The position numbers were made by a program, and so were the translations under genes. Of a DNA stretch of 45,416 nucleotides, positions 41,340 to 45,416 are shown in pieces (positions within the stretch are counted from its first letter, which is position 1; every line of letters starts with the position of its first letter). The DNA is from a bacterium (lineage in GTDB: Bacteria > Gemmatimonadota > Gemmatimonadetes > Gemmatimonadales > Gemmatimonadaceae): the NCBI GenBank assembly GCA_027484025.1, contig JAIXTI010000211.1, forward strand, positions 1 to 45,416, in the 5' to 3' direction. The notes under the pieces were generated by a model. The model saw nothing but the letters and a program-made list of their open reading frames with translations, did no database searches and was not told where the DNA came from.

Positions 41340-42641
41340 ATGCCCCGTCGCGCTGTTGCCGTCTGCCTGGCCGCCATGTGCACCCTCGCGCTCGTCTCAG
41401 GGTGCCGAGGTGCCGCGTTCGCGTATGGCCCAGAGTTGCGTGCGGCACAGGCACACTTTGACGATCTGGCGGCCGGGTTCGAGGCGCGCTTCACCAACGT
41501 CTCCCGCGCGCAAAAGGTGCAGTACGGGCGCATGCGCATTGGCCGCTACGCGTTTGCCCCCTCGAAGCTCGCCGAAGACACCGCCATCTGGACCAGCATG
41601 CGCAGCACGCGCACCGGTGCCGAACGGACCGCCGAATGGCAGGCCGGACTCGTCAACAACCAGTTCCAGTTTCTCCCGAAGCGCGACACGCCCACGCCGG
41701 CCAAGCTCGGCGACCAGCGGCATGTCATTTCGGTGGCGCAGCGCGGCAACGACGACTGGTTCTGGCATACGGTGGTCGAGCACCACGTGGGCGCCATCCC
41801 GCCGGCGCGACTCAACGACATTGCCAAGGCGCTGTTTCTGAGCGCCGAACGACCGGGCAGCGCCATGCGTGCCGACTATCGCGACGGGTTTCCCCGCACG
41901 ACCACCGCGCTGGGGCGCCTGCTCAGCATGGACACCATCATCGCCGTGTCGCAGCTGGACGGATCGACGCTGGTGAGCATGCAGATTCGCATCGATGCGC
42001 GAAACATCGCCGCCCAGTTTCCGGCCTACGCGAAGTACATCCAGAAGTACGTGGAGCCGGCCAAGTACCGCTACCGTCTGGCGGACCGTCTGGGGAACGA
42101 CTGGTTCGACGCGCAGGCCGCCAACCGGGTACTCACCCTGCGCTTTCGCACCAAGGGAGGCGCACTGCAGCCGCTGACGGGTGCGGCGCGGCCCATGCCC
42201 GACACCCTCGTGCTCAACGTCGATGCGCTCGCCAAAATCGGCTTCTTTTCCGTGGGCGTGTCGAACATGGTGGGGGAGTTCGTGCACATCAGCACCCCCC
42301 GCGAACGCGCCTGGCAGATTCGCTTTACGCGCGAGCCCAAGTGGCACCTGCCCCTCATTGCCGAACGCCTGCTCAGCTCGGCCATCCGCCATCCCTTCGA
42401 GGGGACGGGGGTCTACTTCAAGCTGGGGGTCCGCACGGGCCCCGCTGGTCAGACGATCAGCGAACGCGTCGTCGACGTGGCAGTCCAGGAAAGCGCCATC
42501 ATGCGCTGGCTGGGCAACCTGGGCTTCACCGCCATGAGCGACTTTGCCGGGAACGTGGAGGAAGAGGAGAATCGCTTCCTGGTCGAGCTATTTCGAGGCA
42601 TGCGGGCCGACATGGAACGCCTGGTGGCGACCACCCGATAG
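41340..42641 (+). CDS. Lipoprotein of unknown function
   Basis: 433 residues. The N-terminus is a lipoprotein signal with lipobox LVSGC (Cys22). I do not recognise the family. The mature part has RAAQAHFDDLAAGFEARF, a stretch rich in aromatic and charged residues (NDDWFWHTVVEHH), a QFPAYAKYIQKYVEPAKYRYRL segment, and a C-terminal helix (RFLVELFRGMRADMERLV). There are no obvious catalytic motifs. It stands alone, with a strong hairpin 27 bases after the stop. Confidence 0.7.
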   Translation: MPRRAVAVCLAAMCTLALVSGCRGAAFAYGPELRAAQAHFDDLAAGFEARFTNVSRAQKVQYGRMRIGRYAFAPSKLAEDTAIWTSMRSTRTGAERTAEWQAGLVNNQFQFLPKRDTPTPAKLGDQRHVISVAQRGNDDWFWHTVVEHHVGAIPPARLNDIAKALFLSAERPGSAMRADYRDGFPRTTTALGRLLSMDTIIAVSQLDGSTLVSMQIRIDARNIAAQFPAYAKYIQKYVEPAKYRYRLADRLGNDWFDAQAANRVLTLRFRTKGGALQPLTGAARPMPDTLVLNVDALAKIGFFSVGVSNMVGEFVHISTPRERAWQIRFTREPKWHLPLIAERLLSSAIRHPFEGTGVYFKLGVRTGPAGQTISERVVDVAVQESAIMRWLGNLGFTAMSDFAGNVEEEENRFLVELFRGMRADMERLVATTR

Positions 42642-42667
42642 GCACGACGCGACGGCTGAAAGCACGG

Positions 42668-42700
42668 AAGCCCTGATAAGTCAGAGACTTACCAGGGCTT
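42668..42700 (+). terminator. Terminator after the lipoprotein gene
   Basis: Two 15-base arms (AAGCCCTGATAAGTC and GACTTACCAGGGCTT) pair with one A/C mismatch around AGA; CTTAG follows. From here to the photolyase gene (42642-43077) the DNA holds only this hairpin, tRNA-Ala and one more hairpin. Confidence 0.75.
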
Positions 42701-42871
42701 CTTAGACTGCCACGCGCACCGTCATTGGAACTCTCCGTCCTACCGAACGGCGGCGGGCTTACGTCGTTATACACTGGACGATGCACCATGTTCCGGCGTC
42801 ACACCAGCGCCGGATCCGTCACAATCCGGTACCTGCCGGGCGACTGTTCTGCCACGTCAGGTGCTACCAAG

Positions 42872-42944
42872 TGGAGCTGCGGGGGCTCGAACCCCTGACC
42901 TCTGCAATGCGAATGCAGCGCTCTCCCAGCTGAGCTACAGCCCC
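42872..42944 (-). tRNA. tRNA-Ala (anticodon CGC)
   Basis: Minus strand. The 5' end GGGGCTG pairs with CAGCTCC at the 3' end (one G-U), with A as discriminator; CCA is not encoded. The D-arm TAGCTCAGCTGGGAGAG, anticodon arm CTGCA-TTCGCAT-TGCAG and T arm GGGGG-TTCGA-type CGAGCCCCC are normal. Loop TTCGCAT gives anticodon CGC, reading GCG alanine codons. Confidence 0.95.
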
Positions 42945-42962
42945 AGTGACCCGGATAACAAA

Positions 42963-42987
42963 GGCCCCGCTCCTGTGGCGCGGGGCC
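42963..42987. terminator. GC-rich hairpin upstream of tRNA-Ala
   Basis: GGCCCCGC (42963-42970) and GCGGGGCC (42980-42987) pair perfectly. On the minus strand the stem is followed by TTTGTTA, as in an intrinsic terminator that would stop minus-strand transcription just ahead of the tRNA gene. On the plus strand it would lie in the photolyase 5' region. Confidence 0.45.
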
Positions 42988-43077
42988 CATCGGGTAACGG
43001 ATGGGAAGCTAGCCGGTGCGAGTGCCCTGTCAAGGTGGAGGGCACCACGGGCGCGCACCGCGCGTTTCCTGCGGGTC

Positions 43078-44565
43078 ATGACCAATATCCGCAGCGCACC
43101 GCCGCACGCCCATTCGCTCGACGCCGACTACGTGCGCGACCAACTCGTTCCGCGCACCGTCGACATCAACGGAAAGACGTACAACCCCGATGGCGAGTAC
43201 GTGCTGTACTGGATGCAGTCCACGCACCGACTCGACGAAAACTGGGGACTGCGCGCCGCCATTCGTACGGCGAATCGCGTGAACCTGCCGTTGGTCATCC
43301 ATCAGGGGCTCGATCCCACGTACCCGCACGCGAGCGACCGGCACCACACGTTCATTCTGCAGGGCGCGCGCGATACGGCGCGTCGTGCCGATGCGTTGGG
43401 GCTGCACTATCAGTTCGTGCTGCGCCGTCGTCGCGATGACGATCGGCGCGTGGTGGACCGTATTGCTGCGCGCGCGTACGTCGTGTTTACCGATCTTTTC
43501 CCCACGGCCGGCATTCGCGAGCGCGTTGCGCGATTCGGCGAACGCGCCAACTGCCGCGTGCTCGCCGTCGACGGCGTGTGCACGGTGCCGAGTGGTGCGT
43601 TTGTCAAAGCGGAATTCGCGGCGCGCACGATTCGCCCCAAGCTCGCGAAGCTGCTCGACCACGCTATCGAACCCGTCGCTGATGACGTGCCGCGCCTCCC
43701 GCTCTCCGACGCCTTGCGCGCGTCGCTGCGCGCCACGATTGCCGAGCACGGCGGTCTGACGCCGCTGTCCATCGCCACGATGACCGATGAGGACATCGCC
43801 CGCGAAGTGGCCGCGTGCGAGATCGATCACTCCGTTGGCGCCGTCGCACTCACCGGTGGCTCCGTGGCGGCGCACACACGCTTTTCGCATTTCCTGCGGC
43901 ACACGCTGCCGCGGTACGGCGAACAGCGCAACGAAGCCGCCGATGGTGACGGCACGTCGCGCCTGTCGCCATATCTGCACTACGGACAGATCGCGTCGGC
44001 GCAGGTGGTGCGCGAGGCGCGCGCAGCGGGCGTGGGAGCCGACGATCTCGATGCGTTCGTGCAGCAGGTCACCACCTGGCGCGAGCTGGCGTACAACTGG
44101 TGCGTGCGCACGCCCAACTTCGATCAACTGTCCGCGCTCCCCGACTGGGTGCAGCGCACGATGGCGGAGCATGTGAACGACCCGCGCCCGGCGTTGTACG
44201 ACCTCGAGGATCTCGAGGCGGGGCGCACCAGCGACCGGCTATGGAATGCGTCGCAACATGAGTTGGTGACGCAGGGCATCATCCACAACTACCCCCGCAT
44301 GCTCTGGGGAAAGACGCTGCTGCTCTGGACGGAGAGCTACGAGCAGGCCCGCAGCGTCATGTTTCACCTGAACGACAAATACGCGCTCGACGGACGCGAC
44401 CCGAACAGCGTGGGCGGCATCATGTGGTGCCTTGGCCTGTGGGATCGCCCGTGGGGCAACAAGGCGGTATGGGGCGGCATTCGCCCCATGGTTACACACC
44501 GGGCAAAAATGAAGTTCGACGTGGAAGGCTACGTGGCGCGCGTGCGCGGCAGCCGGTTGCTCTAG
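43078..44565 (+). CDS. phr: Class II CPD photolyase
   Basis: 495 residues. The start at 43078 (MTNIRSAPPHAHS) is chosen because the upstream in-frame region overlaps the tRNA gene and reads as non-coding. The N-terminal Rossmann domain begins YVLYWMQSTHRLDENWGLRAA. The C-terminal FAD domain has RLSPYLHYGQIASAQVV, WRELAYNWC, and the class II signature region MLWGKTLLLWTESYEQA and LNDKYALDGRDPN. The enzyme uses blue light and reduced FAD to split cyclobutane pyrimidine dimers. Gene symbol is the generic photolyase name. There are no carotenoid or other light genes near it. The next gene on the same strand starts after about 50 bases. Confidence 0.9.
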   Translation: MTNIRSAPPHAHSLDADYVRDQLVPRTVDINGKTYNPDGEYVLYWMQSTHRLDENWGLRAAIRTANRVNLPLVIHQGLDPTYPHASDRHHTFILQGARDTARRADALGLHYQFVLRRRRDDDRRVVDRIAARAYVVFTDLFPTAGIRERVARFGERANCRVLAVDGVCTVPSGAFVKAEFAARTIRPKLAKLLDHAIEPVADDVPRLPLSDALRASLRATIAEHGGLTPLSIATMTDEDIAREVAACEIDHSVGAVALTGGSVAAHTRFSHFLRHTLPRYGEQRNEAADGDGTSRLSPYLHYGQIASAQVVREARAAGVGADDLDAFVQQVTTWRELAYNWCVRTPNFDQLSALPDWVQRTMAEHVNDPRPALYDLEDLEAGRTSDRLWNASQHELVTQGIIHNYPRMLWGKTLLLWTESYEQARSVMFHLNDKYALDGRDPNSVGGIMWCLGLWDRPWGNKAVWGGIRPMVTHRAKMKFDVEGYVARVRGSRLL

Positions 44566-44613
44566 GGGCGCGCACCAGTAGGCGCACCACGCGTGCGGTG
44601 TTACAATCTGCGC

Positions 44614-45416
44614 ATGGCAACCCTCAATCCTGCGATCCTTCCCGCAGTCTCCGCGGTGCGCGACGCCGCCCAACGGCTGCGCTCGTTTCTGCCGCCGAGC
44701 CGTCTGGTGCGCAGCGACGCACTCTCCGACGCGATCGGCGTCGAGGTCTGGTTCAAGCTCGAACTCGAAAATCCCACGGGGTCGTTCAAAGTGCGCGGCG
44801 CGTACAACGTCCTCGCGGGACTCTCCGACGCCGAGCGCGCTCGCGGTGTCGTCGCGTCGAGCGCCGGCAACCACGGACTGGGGGTCGCCTATGCCGCCAA
44901 GGCATTCAACACGCCGGCGATGCTCTACGTGCCGAGCAACGCCCCGCAGGTGAAGAAAGACGGTATTCGTGCGCTGGGAGCGATCGTCAACGACGAAGCG
45001 CCCGACTACGACGCCGCGATGGTGGTGGCCAAGGCGCACGCCGCACGCGAAGGCATTCGCTACATCAATCCGTGCCTCGGGCTTGATCTGTTGGCTGGCC
45101 AGGGCACCGTGGCGCTCGAAGTGCTGGAGCAGCTGCCGTCGGTCCAGACGATCATGATCTGCACGGGCGGCGGTGGGCTGCTGGGCGGCATGGGCGCCGT
45201 GCTCCGTGCGCTCGCGCCTACCGTGCGCGTGGTCGGCGTACAGACGGTGGAGACCGCGGCGATGTCCACGAGCGTGCAGGCTGGCCACGTTGTGGATTGG
45301 CCGTCGACGCCCACACTCGCCGATGGGCTGGCCGGCCAGATCGACGATGATGCGCTGCACATCGGCCAGGTGTGCGCCGACGAGCTGCTCGTCGTCTCCG
45401 AAGAGGAACTCGGCGA
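44614..45416 (+). CDS. Threonine dehydratase-like PLP enzyme (C-terminus beyond window)
   Basis: The frame opens at ATG 44614 and is open to the right edge (267 complete codons). PLP lysine Lys59 lies in ENPTGSFKVRGA, followed by VASSAGNHGLGVAYAA (substrate loop) and ICTGGGGLLGG, the glycine-rich phosphate-binding loop. This is fold type II, as in threonine or serine ammonia-lyases. Whether a C-terminal ACT domain exists (biosynthetic ilvA type) or not (catabolic tdcB or serine racemase type) cannot be seen. Confidence 0.85.
   Translation, partial: MATLNPAILPAVSAVRDAAQRLRSFLPPSRLVRSDALSDAIGVEVWFKLELENPTGSFKVRGAYNVLAGLSDAERARGVVASSAGNHGLGVAYAAKAFNTPAMLYVPSNAPQVKKDGIRALGAIVNDEAPDYDAAMVVAKAHAAREGIRYINPCLGLDLLAGQGTVALEVLEQLPSVQTIMICTGGGGLLGGMGAVLRALAPTVRVVGVQTVETAAMSTSVQAGHVVDWPSTPTLADGLAGQIDDDALHIGQVCADELLVVSEEELG

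Overview
The window is high-GC bacterial chromosome and reads as a Gemmatimonadota (Gemmatimonas-like) or closely related diderm genome. This assignment is inferred from gene content, not from a marker tree. The content behind it: many secreted proteins with short signal peptides ending in A-Q, a VPS10/sortilin-type propeller hydrolase, an OMP_b-brl_3-type TonB-linked barrel with a carboxypeptidase-regulatory-like N-terminus, two secreted S9 peptidases, a secreted amidohydrolase, a GMC oxidoreductase with its Tat-signal partner, and an ECF42-type sigma factor.

Layout. 1-9.2 kb: secreted hydrolases (DUF1028 protein, alkaline-phosphatase-fold enzyme, a sortilin-like protein broken by an in-frame amber codon), a porin plus phosphate-binding-like pair, and an S9 peptidase. 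9.2-16 kb: a tightly overlapped efflux operon (TolC, MFP lipoprotein, RND pump, DUF2892 protein, then thioredoxin-2) facing a convergent ArsR regulator. A 32-bp palindrome covers the start of the operon. 16-20.3 kb: OsmC, amidohydrolase, and a two-gene GMC dehydrogenase. 20.3-20.7 kb: a non-coding long inverted repeat with two 145-bp arms built from ~20-bp GTCGGGG-containing units. 20.7-29.5 kb: DPP-IV-like peptidase, orphan PAS histidine kinase, DUF423 and TSUP membrane proteins, a di-cupredoxin, a GH29 fucosidase and a degenerate kinase-like protein. 29.6-35.5 kb: GyrA-type topoisomerase subunit, TonB-type receptor, VIT-family transporter. 35.5-37.8 kb: ECF42-type sigma factor with two divergent DGPF (YCII) proteins, each preceded by the same TGTCGAA-N16-CGA promoter-like motif.

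37.85-39.4 kb is the most unusual region. A 73-bp direct repeat, made of the 3' end of tRNA-Gln(CUG) plus its terminator, brackets a 1.4-kb segment. The segment carries only a two-gene module resembling AbiE toxin-antitoxin systems: a winged-helix regulator that seems to start at CTG, a nucleotidyltransferase, and a palindromic operator over the promoter. No integrase is present. The intact tRNA-Gln lies directly downstream of glnS, on the same strand. The window ends with a lipoprotein, tRNA-Ala(CGC), a class II photolyase and a threonine-dehydratase-like gene cut by the window edge.

Genes are tightly packed. Several sets are translationally coupled by ATGA or TGATG overlaps (DUF1028/phosphatase, the efflux operon, amidohydrolase/GMC pair, the toxin-antitoxin pair), and many convergent or terminal junctions carry long hairpins.
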